A stretch of 64,000 nucleotides of DNA. It comes from Caulobacter sp. (GTDB taxonomy: Bacteria; Pseudomonadota; Alphaproteobacteria; Caulobacterales; Caulobacteraceae). The translations under genes and the position numbers were made by a program. The number at the start of each line of letters is the position of its first letter. Position 1 is the first letter of the stretch. The stretch covers positions 124,001-188,000 of the forward strand of contig JAHBYC010000001.1 of assembly GCA_019636175.1 (NCBI GenBank), in the 5' to 3' direction. The notes beneath the pieces are model-generated. The model made no database searches and was not told where the DNA came from. It saw only the letters and a list, made by a program, of their open reading frames with translations. Below, piece by piece: positions 44,601 to 51,736 of this stretch.

Positions 44601-45261
44601 CGTTGGCGCCCTGGACCTGGATTGAGCCGCTGGCCTCGACCATGCCGGTGACGGGAGTGGCGGCCCGCATGCCAAAGTCATTGTCGCCCAGCACGCTGAT
44701 CACGCCGCGGTTGATCAGGTCGCCGGTCAGCGGCGATTCGAGGCTGACGCCATAGGAGTCATTGCCCTCCACATAGATGCCGCCGCCGACATCGTTGAGG
44801 ATCGTCCCGGTCACGGTTCCCGAGCCCGTCACCCGAATCCCGTAGCGCCTTGTTCCGGTGGCGAAGGCGCCGTCGAGATCGCCATCGTCGTCGGTGTCGT
44901 TGTCGTCGTCGGTCTCGTCGAAGCTGTCGAGGATGTTGATGACGCCGGTGTTGGTGACGTCGGTCGTGACGCCGCCTTTGATCAGAATTCCGACCGAGCC
45001 GTCGACATCCTCCGTGGCGATCTCGCCCTCATTGACGACGGTGTTGTTGCTGTCGACGGTGACGCCCGGCTCGGCGGTGGTCAGCTCGATGGAGCCGTCA
45101 TCGTTGATCAGGACGTCGTCCGCGCCGCCGCTGGCGACCGTCGAGGTGCGCACCGGGGTGGTTCGGCTGTTGCTGATTTCGGTCTCGGCCAGCGCCTGAC
45201 CGCTAAACAGCAGCAGCAGGGGTGGGGCGGCCACGGTGGCGAGGAGACGCTTGCGGATCAT
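41683..45261 (-). CDS. Autotransporter outer membrane beta-barrel protein with calcium-repeat passenger
   Basis: A 1192-residue type V autotransporter. Residues 1-25 are a signal peptide (ALAE). The passenger (about 26-905) is built from beta-helix-like repeats of the type ASGSIQVQGANAVGLAV and GVIN-type turns. It carries two Asp-rich blocks, residues about 292-376 and 604-660, full of DxDxDGxxD-type loops that resemble thrombospondin type-3 calcium-binding repeats. Shorter acidic stretches occur at about 115 and 565. The C-terminal barrel (about 930-1192) ends in MLAGRMIF, with the terminal Phe used for outer membrane insertion. The start codon has no clear ribosome site. It is followed by two DUF4139 genes and preceded by topA. 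It may be a surface adhesin; this is inferred. Confidence 0.93.
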   Translation of the reverse strand: MIRKRLLATVAAPPLLLLFSGQALAETEISNSRTTPVRTSTVASGGADDVLINDDGSIELTTAEPGVTVDSNNTVVNEGEIATEDVDGSVGILIKGGVTTDVTNTGVINILDSFDETDDDNDTDDDGDLDGAFATGTRRYGIRVTGSGTVTGTILNDVGGGIYVEGNDSYGVSLESPLTGDLINRGVISVLGDNDFGMRAATPVTGMVEASGSIQVQGANAVGLAVDADVTGYLHLQGGIVVTGYRYTSRSSDDDALAALDEDDLLQGGPAVRVTANVTGGILLDASATSTSDFDGDGILDVYDDDDDNDGILDADDPDDNNDGITDNDYDDDGKTNANDSDDDNDGIADDDDDDDNGDGIPDDDLDQDGRADASEGTASLAVYGSAPALLIGSDVNTVTIGAVGTGDEAYGLIVRGSISASGVFDNVSATAVQIGGDAGYATIIDGGILQDGSIAASAYNADATGVRLTSGASVETLINNGTIYSSLVASSAPLSDEGSFTATALDLAAGARLDSLSNAGSIIAVAGGENSDAVAIIDRSGTLGRIENSGSIQATIYATDDENDTDDDNEDADDEVIQGKAIALDLRANTAGVNILQYSLAPDRDSDGVPDAIDADDDNDGVLDVDDDDADNDGIKDSKDDDDAYDSDGDGVVDSQEPSIIGDVLLGSGDDVLDIRNGSLTGAVSFGDGADSLILGSADGLAQMTGDLTDSDGRLTIDLVRGELTVTNAETIAASSITISGASTLTITADPAAGGNTRFEVATASLESGARLGLQLDDLIDGPQRYTIIHATDPGGLTVSGLVSSLDEYSPYLFVVTAAADTQAGDVYLDVRRRTAEEMALGENESRVLDAVYAALGNDETIRDVFLSAETRDDFLGLYRQMIPDQGEGVFSSLDLLSRTVSRLTATRPDLRERYGPDSFWIQEINTGVVREAGLSAGSETKAFGFVAGYESMGADGGALGTTLSFITADERDDAAQVGEQTSISLVEAGVYWRRSIGGLSFNMRGAAGYAWLEGSRVFIDPATALVVEADSGWNGYTGSASANVAYEARAGRFYARPSLGLDYLYFHEGERVESGGSAFDQRVQDRTSSRLSAAAEIAVGATFGRDTWWRPELRLGYRQHLSGTVGDTVFRFSGGQWVSLPASDPGDGAAIVGLSIKSGSPTSYIALEGEYEAADGEDRYNVMLAGRMIF
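43282..43452 (-). repeat. Acidic calcium-repeat block 2 in the autotransporter passenger
   Basis: This DNA encodes residues about 604-660 of the autotransporter. DRDSDGVPDAIDADDDNDG opens the block, which then repeats the DxDxDGxxD pattern several times before SQEPS. The GTC/ATC-rich codons on the plus strand make it visible as a low-complexity tract of GTCGTC units. It has the arrangement of thrombospondin type-3 repeats, which bind calcium and make stiff stalks in other proteins. Confidence 0.8.
44136..44386 (-). repeat. Acidic calcium-repeat block 1 in the autotransporter passenger
   Basis: This DNA encodes residues about 292-376 of the autotransporter, beginning DFDGDGILDVYD. It contains about seven tandem acidic loops of 12-13 residues such as DADDPDDNNDGITD, each following D-x-D-x-D-G or D-x-N-D-G spacing. 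It is longer than block 2. The tract is prone to slippage because it is built of repeated GTC/GAT codons, so repeat number may vary among strains. Confidence 0.8.
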
Positions 45262-45323
45262 GGAGGGGGCCCCGGAACTGGATCGATGATCCTTCCTGGG
45301 CCGCCCGACCGGCGGAAATGGGT

Positions 45324-45379
45324 CGCCCCGGTTTCACTTCGACATCGGGCGAAACCCGGGTGAAATGTTGACCGGGGCG
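45324..45379. repeat. Bulged inverted repeat between topA and autotransporter genes
   Basis: CGCCCCGGT (45324-45332) pairs with ACCGGGGCG (45371-45379), and TTTCAC (45332-45337) pairs with GTGAAA (45360-45365); five extra bases bulge the right arm. It lies in the 190-base gap, downstream of topA and upstream of the autotransporter. It may be a terminator for topA or an operator for the autotransporter. Confidence 0.4.
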
Positions 45380-45451
45380 GTCGGCGCCATCGGCCACGCC
45401 GGCTGGCTTCCGCTCACGCCGGGGCAGGGCGAGAATTTCCGGAGCCCGGGG

Positions 45452-48106
45452 CTAGGCCTTGGCTTTCCCGGAGGTCGCCTTCTTCTTCGCGGGAGCCTTC
45501 TTCTTGGCCACGACCTTCTTTACGCCGAGGGACTCCGCCGTCGGCGCCTTCGCCTTGGCCGTCGCCTTCTTCGCGGCCGGTTTTTTCGCTGCGGCCTTTT
45601 TCGCCGGCTTCTTGCCGCCGCCCTTGGCGATCCTTTCGGCGATCAGGCCGATGGCTTCCTCAAGGGTGACCTCGAGCGGATCCTTGCCGCGCGGGATGTT
45701 GGCGTTGGTCGAGCCGTGCTTGATGTAGGGACCAAAGCGGCCGGACAGGATCCGGATCGGCTGATCGTCCTCGGGGTGATTGCCCAGTTCCTTCAGAGCC
45801 GCCGCCTGGCCACGGCCGCCGCGTCCGCCGGCCCGCTTTTCGGCCAGCACCGAGACGGCGCGATTGAGGCCGACCTCGAACACCTCATCGGCGCTCTCCA
45901 GATTGGCGTAGGTTCCCTCGTGCAGGACGTAGGGTCCGTAGCGGCCGATCCCCGCCTGGATCATCTTGCCGTCCTCCGGGTGCGGGCCGACATCGCGGGG
46001 CAGGTCGAGCAGCCGCAGGGCCTTGTCGATGTCCATGGTCGCCGGCGGCCAGGTCTTGGGCAGGCTGGCCCGCTTGGGCTTTTCCGCGGTCTCCTCGACA
46101 TAGGGACCGAAGCGCCCGTTCTTCAGCCACACCGCCTGCATGGTTTTGGGATTGACCCCCAGTTCGCGGTCGGCGGTCGCCTCGGCCTCGCCTTCGCCGT
46201 CCGGCTGGGCGATCGGGCGGGTGAAACGGCATTCGGGATAGTTGGAACAGCCGATGAAGGCGCCGAACTTGCCGGTCTTCAGCGACAGCCGGCCGCTGCC
46301 GCAGGTCGGGCAGATGCGCGGATCGGAACCGTCTTCCTTGGCCGGGAAGATGTGGGGCCCCAGGCTTTCGTTGAGGGCGTCTAGGATGTGGGTGGTGCGC
46401 AGTTCGCCGATCTCGGCGACGGCGGCGTGAAACTCGGTCCAGAAGTCGCGCAGCAGCACCTTCCAGTCCAGCTTGCCGTCACTGACCTGATCGAGCTTTT
46501 CCTCGAGCGCCGCGGTGAAGTCGTATTCGACGTAGCGGGCGAAGAACTGTTCCAGGAAGGCGGTGACCAGGCGGCCCTTGTCCTCGGGGATGAAGCGGTT
46601 CTTCTCCATCCGCACATAGGCCCGGTCGCGCAGCACGGTCAGCACCGAGGCGTAGGTCGATGGCCGGCCGATGCCCAGCTCTTCCATCTTCTTGACCAGG
46701 CTGGCCTCGGAATAGCGCGGCGGCGGCTCGGTGAAGTGCTGGTCGGCCTTGCAGCTCAGGACCTTGGCGGCGGCGCCTTCATTGATGGCGGGCAGACGGG
46801 CGCTGTCCTCGTCATCGGCGTCATCCCGGCCTTCCTCATAGACGGCCAGATAGCCGGGGAACTGCACCACCTGGCCGGAAGCGCGCAGGCCGGTGACGCC
46901 GTCGGCGCCCTCCAGCTCCACCGTGGTCCGCTCGATCCGGGCGGCCTCCATCTGCGAGGCCAGCATCCGCTTCCAGATCAGCTCGTACAGGCGGCCAAGG
47001 TCGCCCTCGAGGCGCAGCTTGCCGGGATTGCGGTTGAGTGAGGTGGGGCGAATGGCCTCGTGCGCCTCCTGGGCGTTCTTGGCCTTGGTCTTGTAGTGGC
47101 GGGCGCTCTCGGGGACGTAGTCCTTGCCATACAGGCCGGAGATCACCGCCCGGGCCTCTTCCAGCGCCTCGGGGGCGGCCTGGACGCCGTCGGTCCGCAT
47201 ATAGGTGATCAGGCCGACGGTCTCGCCGCCGATGTCGATGCCCTCATAGAGCTTTTGGGCCGCCTGCATGGTCCGCTGGGCGTTGAAGCCGAGCTTTCGG
47301 CTGGCTTCCTGTTGCAGGGTCGAGGTGGTGAAGGGCGGCGGCGGGGTGCGCCGGGCGGGCTTCTTCTCGACCGACTTCACGCTGAAGGTCGTGGCGTTGA
47401 CCGCGGCCCTGGCGGCCATGGCGTCCGTCTCGTTTCCGAGATCGAACTTGGTCAGGCGCTTGCCCTGATGGGTGACCAGCCGGGCGGTGAAGGGCTCGCT
47501 GCCGGCCGACACCTCGGCGTCGACGGACCAGTATTCCTGGGTCTTGAAGCGCTCGATCTCCAGCTCGCGGTCGACGACGAGCCGCAGGGCGACGGACTGG
47601 ACGCGACCGGCCGAGCGCGATCCCGGCAGTTTGCGCCACAGCACCGGCGAGAGGGTGAAGCCGACCAGATAGTCGAGGGCGCGCCGCGCCAGATAGGCGT
47701 CGACCAGCTCCATGTCGATATCGCGGGGCCGGGCCATGGCCTCGGTCACGGCGGCCTTGGTGATGGCGTTGAAGGTGACGCGGCTGACCGTCTTGTCCTT
47801 CAGCGCCTTCTTCTTCTGCAGGATCTCCAGCACATGCCAGCTGATGGCCTCGCCCTCGCGGTCGGGGTCGGTAGCGAGGATCAGGCGGTCGGCCTTCTTC
47901 AGGGCGTCGACGATGTCGCTGATCCGCTTGGTCGACTTGCCGTCGACCTCCCAGGTCATCGAGAAGTCGTCGTCGGGTTTGACCGAGCCGTCCTTGGACG
48001 GCAGGTCGCGGACATGGCCGTAGGAGGCCAGGACGGTGAAGTCGGCTCCCAGGTATTTGTTGATGGTCTTGGCCTTGGCCGGGCTTTCAACGACGACGAC
48101 GTTCAT
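45452..48106 (-). CDS. topA: DNA topoisomerase I
   Basis: TopA relaxes negative supercoils by a single-strand break. The 884-residue protein has the Toprim start MNVVVVESPAKAKTINKYLG and DPDREGEAISWH, the active Tyr at about residue 300 in LITYMRTDGV, and one four-cysteine zinc element (CPTCGSG to CSNYPEC). Three TopA C-terminal repeats with RFGPY or RYGPY cores follow. The last 70 residues are Lys/Ala rich, as in many alphaproteobacterial enzymes. The ATG at 48106 is used because the extra 30 residues from 48196 are Pro-rich and non-conserved. An inverted repeat lies upstream, opposite a divergent NTF2-like gene. Confidence 0.96.
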   Translation of the reverse strand: MNVVVVESPAKAKTINKYLGADFTVLASYGHVRDLPSKDGSVKPDDDFSMTWEVDGKSTKRISDIVDALKKADRLILATDPDREGEAISWHVLEILQKKKALKDKTVSRVTFNAITKAAVTEAMARPRDIDMELVDAYLARRALDYLVGFTLSPVLWRKLPGSRSAGRVQSVALRLVVDRELEIERFKTQEYWSVDAEVSAGSEPFTARLVTHQGKRLTKFDLGNETDAMAARAAVNATTFSVKSVEKKPARRTPPPPFTTSTLQQEASRKLGFNAQRTMQAAQKLYEGIDIGGETVGLITYMRTDGVQAAPEALEEARAVISGLYGKDYVPESARHYKTKAKNAQEAHEAIRPTSLNRNPGKLRLEGDLGRLYELIWKRMLASQMEAARIERTTVELEGADGVTGLRASGQVVQFPGYLAVYEEGRDDADDEDSARLPAINEGAAAKVLSCKADQHFTEPPPRYSEASLVKKMEELGIGRPSTYASVLTVLRDRAYVRMEKNRFIPEDKGRLVTAFLEQFFARYVEYDFTAALEEKLDQVSDGKLDWKVLLRDFWTEFHAAVAEIGELRTTHILDALNESLGPHIFPAKEDGSDPRICPTCGSGRLSLKTGKFGAFIGCSNYPECRFTRPIAQPDGEGEAEATADRELGVNPKTMQAVWLKNGRFGPYVEETAEKPKRASLPKTWPPATMDIDKALRLLDLPRDVGPHPEDGKMIQAGIGRYGPYVLHEGTYANLESADEVFEVGLNRAVSVLAEKRAGGRGGRGQAAALKELGNHPEDDQPIRILSGRFGPYIKHGSTNANIPRGKDPLEVTLEEAIGLIAERIAKGGGKKPAKKAAAKKPAAKKATAKAKAPTAESLGVKKVVAKKKAPAKKKATSGKAKA

Positions 48107-48180
48107 GAACGGTGGCTTGGATCTCTGGAGCGGATTGGGGGCGAAAGGCCCCGGCCCGGGCGCGGGAAGGTGCGTCGCCG

Positions 48181-48240
48181 GATGGGGAAATGTCAACGCG
48201 GGAGAGAATCAGCCGGTGGCCGGCCGCGCATTTCCCCGTC
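48181..48240. promoter_or_regulatory. Spaced inverted repeat upstream of topA
   Basis: GATGGGGAAATG (48181-48192) and CATTTCCCCGTC (48229-48240) are inverted copies matching at 11 of 12 positions, separated by 36 bases. They lie in the 242-base divergent gap between topA (start 48106) and the NTF2-like gene (start 48349). They could be regulatory half-sites or a large stem. Nothing else is evident in this gap. Confidence 0.4.
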
Positions 48241-48348
48241 GCGAACGAGCCCGGACGCCTTGAAACCCGGCGGGCGGCACCTGATCTGCAGGCGACCGTC
48301 GCCGCAGCAGGGAGACTGCGCGCCGAAAGCCGAAAATGGAGATCGCCC

Positions 48349-48714
48349 ATGCCGGACCGAGACCAGGTCGAGGCCTTCGTGGCCCAGGTCGTCAGCGGCG
48401 ATCATGTCGGGGCGATCCGGGACTGGTACGCCGAGGACGCCTGGATGCAGGAGAACCTTGGCCCCCGCCGCACCGGCCGCCAGGTGCTGATGGACCATGA
48501 GGCGCGGGCGCTGGCGCGGGTCGAGCGCGTGGACACCGAGCTGATGGAACCGCCGCTGATCGCCGGTGACCGGGTCGCCATCCGCTGGCGCTTTACCTTC
48601 CATCCGCGCGAGGGGCAGGCCCGGTCGCTGGAGGAAATCGCCTGGCAGACCTGGCGCGGCGGCAAGGTGGTCGAGGAGGTCTTCTTCTACGACCCGGCCC
48701 AGATGGGCCGCTGA
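48349..48714 (+). CDS. SnoaL/NTF2-like protein
   Basis: A 121-residue cytoplasmic protein of the SnoaL-like fold, close to the SnoaL_2/DUF4440 group. The layout is a first helix MPDRDQVEAFVAQVVSG, then IRDWYAEDAWMQENLGP, a helix VLMDHEARALARV, and three strands ending in GGKVVEEVFFYDP. Such proteins bind small ligands; many are encoded alone and have no assigned activity. The ATG at 48349, preceded by GGAGATCG, is chosen over the longer frame from 48112, which lies in the topA upstream region. Confidence 0.83.
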   Translation: MPDRDQVEAFVAQVVSGDHVGAIRDWYAEDAWMQENLGPRRTGRQVLMDHEARALARVERVDTELMEPPLIAGDRVAIRWRFTFHPREGQARSLEEIAWQTWRGGKVVEEVFFYDPAQMGR

Positions 48715-48789
48715 CAAGCGGTCGCGCCCACCCTTCCCGGGGATGACGGTCGCGAAACCTGCCCGAACAATCGACAAGATTTCCATTTC

Positions 48790-48824
48790 TTCACGGGTGC
48801 GTGAATGCGCCTTGCCCTATAGGG
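48790..48824. promoter_or_regulatory. Two small dyads upstream of the ExoD-like gene
   Basis: TTCAC-GGGTGC-GTGAA (48790-48805) and the perfect palindrome CCCTATAGGG (48815-48824) lie within 50 bases of the ExoD-like ATG at 48838. The second overlaps a possible -10 hexamer. They may be operator sites or leader hairpins; this is weak evidence. Confidence 0.35.
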
Positions 48825-48837
48825 TGATGCTCGACCC

Positions 48838-49485
48838 ATGACCGACACCGACCATCCCCCTCGCGTTTCAGACATCCTGGCCGGCATCGCCGCCGAAGAG
48901 CATGCGACGGTATCGGTCAGCGACGTGACCCACGCCTTTGGCGACCGGGCCTTCGGGGCCTTGATGTTCGTCTTCGCGGCCCCCCTGGCCCTGCCGATGC
49001 CGCCCGGCGCCTCCGCCGTGCTGGGCGCGCCTCTGCTGTTCATCACCGTTCAGTGGATGGTGGGGCGCCGGACCCTGTGGCTGCCGGGCGTGATCGCCAA
49101 CCGGACCATGAGCCGCTCGGACTTCGTGACGCTGATGGGCAAGCTGACGCCCTATCTGTCGTGGCTGGAACGGCGGCTGCGGCGGCGGATCACCTTTCTC
49201 TATGGACCGGTCATCGACCGGCTGACCGGGCTGGTCTGCGTGATCCTGGCGACCATCGTCTTCCTGCCGATTCCGTTCGGCAACATGCTGCCCAGCTTCG
49301 CCATCGCCGCCTTCGCCCTCGGGCTGGCCGAACGGGACGGTCTGGCGGCCCTGATCGGCTGGCTGGCGTCCTTTGTCAGCGTCGCCGTTCTGGCTCTGCT
49401 GTGGAAAGCGATCCTGGCGGCGGCCATCACCTTCTTCGGCGTGCTGGGCGGCACCATCCACTGGATAAGCGGTCACTTCGGCTAG
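48838..49485 (+). CDS. ExoD family exopolysaccharide-synthesis-like membrane protein
   Basis: A 215-residue inner-membrane protein of the ExoD family, first described for alkali sensitivity and exopolysaccharide production in rhizobia. The N-terminal region VSDILAGIAAEEHATVSVSDVTHAFGDRAF is the conserved cytoplasmic part. About five membrane segments follow, such as ALMFVFAAPLALPMPPGASA, VCVILATIVFLPIPFGNM and FFGVLGGTIHWISG. The exact biochemical role is not known. Convergent with the esterase gene, with 13 bases between stops. Confidence 0.88.
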   Translation: MTDTDHPPRVSDILAGIAAEEHATVSVSDVTHAFGDRAFGALMFVFAAPLALPMPPGASAVLGAPLLFITVQWMVGRRTLWLPGVIANRTMSRSDFVTLMGKLTPYLSWLERRLRRRITFLYGPVIDRLTGLVCVILATIVFLPIPFGNMLPSFAIAAFALGLAERDGLAALIGWLASFVSVAVLALLWKAILAAAITFFGVLGGTIHWISGHFG

Positions 49486-49498
49486 GCGTGCTCTGCGC

Positions 49499-51046
49499 CT
49501 ACGTTCCCTGCTGAATGAAGGGGACCTTCTCGAACAGCCGCCGCTCGGCGCCGCGCGGGTCGTCCACCAGTCTTGGGGTCACGTCCCAGACCATCGTCTG
49601 ACGACGCGCCAGATCGTAGGGCTCCCAGGGCGGCAGCCCCGCGTGGTTGGGATCGCCGCTGCGGGCCAGGGCGATGAAACTGTCCATCATCCGTTCGCTC
49701 AGAGCCCGGGCCTGGGGACCGGTTCCGGTGATCGAGCCCGGGGCGGCGAGGTTTCCGAACACCAGCGGGATGTCGAAGGTGTGCGGCGCGCCCCATTTGC
49801 CGCCATCGAAGGGCGAGGGAAAATCGAGCTGATAGACGAAGGCCGGAGATCCCTGGGCGGCGCGTAGCTCGGCCTCGACGATGGCCGCCCGCCAGGACCG
49901 GGCTGCCGTGGTGGCGGCGAAGAAGACGTCGCTGGGCGAATAGTGGGGATAGAGTTCGCGATAGCGCCGAATGACCAGCAACGGGTCGATGTCCACGCGC
50001 AGGTTGGGGATCAGCTTGCCCGGCAACGCGTCCCAGGTCAGGGCGTACATCGCCGGGTCGCTGAAGAAGCCCCGGGTCTCGTCATGGGTGTTGCCGATCA
50101 TCATCGGAATGTCGGCGCTCTGCGGCGGGGCGTCCGGATAGAAGGGGTGGCGGGTCAGGCTGCGCTCGTCCAGCACGGGCCCGAAGTAGATGCCGCCGGA
50201 GCCGATCACCGGATCGATGGCGCTCGCCGCCTCAAGGATGCGGGCGGGGGGAACGCTGGCCAGATCGCCTGGCTCGACCTTGAGAGCGTCCAGAAGGCTC
50301 TGGGCCCGGCGCGTGGCGTTGGTTGGCCCCGAAGCAGTCAGTTGCTGGCCGCTCATGGTGGCCGCGCGATGGAACAGGCCTTTGGCGGCCGGCATGGCCA
50401 TCAGGGTGGCGATCTTGGCGCCGCCGCCGGACTGGCCAAACAGCATCACCCGCTCCGGGTCGCCGCCGAACCGGGCGATGTTGTCCCGCACCCAGTGCAG
50501 GGCCAGAACCAGATCCAGCATGCCGACGTTGCCGGCGTCCTCGAACCCCGGGCAGAGACGGCTGAGGTAGAGATAGCCAAACGGCCCCAGCCGATGGTTG
50601 ACGGTGACCACCACCACATCGCCGCGACGGGCCAGGGCGGCGCCGTCGTAGAGGGGCGCGGACCCCGACCCGGTCGCATAGGCGCCGCCGTGGATGTAGA
50701 CCATCACCGGTCGGGCGGCCCTGTCGGCGGCGGGGGTCCAGACATTGAGAAACAGGCAGTCCTCGCTCTGGTTCGGCTCGGCGCCCCTCTGGATCGAGGC
50801 CGCGCCATAGGCAAGGGCGGGCGCGGGATCGCGCCACGGCGTCGGCGGCCGGGGCGGCTGGAAGCGGGCGGGCGGCCCGCCGTAGCGAATGCCCTTGAAA
50901 ACCGACAGGCCGGCGTCTGCCAGGCCCCGGACCGGACCGGCGACAGTCCTGACAACAGGATCTCCGGAGGCCCTGGCGGCGGCGCCCAGTCCCGCGAGGC
51001 CGAGACCGGCGATCACCTGACGTCGATGGGGAAGACTGGCGCTCAT
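49499..51046 (-). CDS. Type B carboxylesterase, Tat- or Sec-exported
   Basis: A 515-residue alpha/beta-hydrolase of the carboxylesterase/lipase group. The N-terminus MSASLPHRRQVIAGLGLAGLG has a twin-arginine-like RR and hydrophobic core, so Tat export is likely. The oxyanion-hole strand is PVMVYIHGGAYATGS and the nucleophile elbow is LFGQSGGGAKI (Ser; GQSGGG replaces the usual GESAGG). A histidine in the C-terminal PHTFDIPLVFGN fits the triad. The ATG at 51046 is used because the longer frame from 51118 has a non-signal leader. Substrate unknown. Confidence 0.9.
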   Translation of the reverse strand: MSASLPHRRQVIAGLGLAGLGAAARASGDPVVRTVAGPVRGLADAGLSVFKGIRYGGPPARFQPPRPPTPWRDPAPALAYGAASIQRGAEPNQSEDCLFLNVWTPAADRAARPVMVYIHGGAYATGSGSAPLYDGAALARRGDVVVVTVNHRLGPFGYLYLSRLCPGFEDAGNVGMLDLVLALHWVRDNIARFGGDPERVMLFGQSGGGAKIATLMAMPAAKGLFHRAATMSGQQLTASGPTNATRRAQSLLDALKVEPGDLASVPPARILEAASAIDPVIGSGGIYFGPVLDERSLTRHPFYPDAPPQSADIPMMIGNTHDETRGFFSDPAMYALTWDALPGKLIPNLRVDIDPLLVIRRYRELYPHYSPSDVFFAATTAARSWRAAIVEAELRAAQGSPAFVYQLDFPSPFDGGKWGAPHTFDIPLVFGNLAAPGSITGTGPQARALSERMMDSFIALARSGDPNHAGLPPWEPYDLARRQTMVWDVTPRLVDDPRGAERRLFEKVPFIQQGT

Positions 51047-51170
51047 GGTCGGATGATACCGGTTACCGTGCCGTGATGCGAGCTTCAGAAACGCATCGGC
51101 GCCCCCCAATACGAGCATGAAGGGTAGTGGGTGGGACCGCTAGGCTGGCGGCGCAATCAAGGAGATGATC

Positions 51171-51533
51171 ATGCGCCTGTCCCCCTTCGTTCTTGTCGCG
51201 ACCGCCGCCCTGGCCCTGGCCGGCGCTGCCCAGGCCGCCTCGCCCACGGACGCCCGCAGTTGCGCGGTCCGCTACACAGCGCTCCGAAACATGACCAGCT
51301 ACTCCATTGACAAGCCCGATGTGCTGGCAAAGTCCGACAAGTTCGAGCAGCAGGCCATCGCTGTCCTCGTCAAGTCCGGCGCGATCAAGGCGGGAGACGC
51401 GCTGCCCAAGGACGTCTCCGACGACGGGGCGGCCTTTGTCCGGGACTGGCGCGATGGAAAAGTCGCCGATGTGACGGTGGCCGAGGACCTGTCGGCCTGC
51501 AACCAGGCCTTCGGCTTCGCCAGCCTGCTGTAG
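51171..51533 (+). CDS. Small secreted protein of unknown function
   Basis: A 120-residue exported protein. A signal peptide of 22 residues ends AAQAA. The mature part has two Cys (RSCAVRY and LSACNQ) and a helix rich in Ala/Lys (KSDKFEQQAIAVLVKSG); no family is recognised. The ATG at 51171 is preferred to that at 51165, because the AAGGAG at 51159-51164 sits directly against the first and 6 bases from the second. It lies between the esterase gene (divergent) and the EF-G-like gene. Confidence 0.75.
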   Translation: MRLSPFVLVATAALALAGAAQAASPTDARSCAVRYTALRNMTSYSIDKPDVLAKSDKFEQQAIAVLVKSGAIKAGDALPKDVSDDGAAFVRDWRDGKVADVTVAEDLSACNQAFGFASLL

Positions 51534-51736
51534 CGCAGCGCGGCTGACCGCGCGGTTCACGGCCTTTTGCGCCCGGAGCCAGGGTCCCTGTCGGGCCTCG
51601 GCTCATTGGCGACTTGCGGGTGCGGCGCACACAGGCGTTGAGTATTCCCGTGAAGGGCGGCTCTCGTCCTTCCCTGACCCTGGAAACACGCGGCCCGGCC
51701 GCGAGGCCTCGCCGCCAAAAGGTGGGAGGTCCCCTC

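Noticed and set aside
45365-46384. Plus-strand frame of 339 residues opposite topA
   Set aside because: It is antisense to the Lys/Ala-rich topA tail and has the Leu/Gly/Arg-rich composition typical of reverse-frame shadows.
47060-48490. Plus-strand frame of 476 residues opposite topA
   Set aside because: Antisense to the conserved topA core; no motif, and the true gene is supported by catalytic residues.
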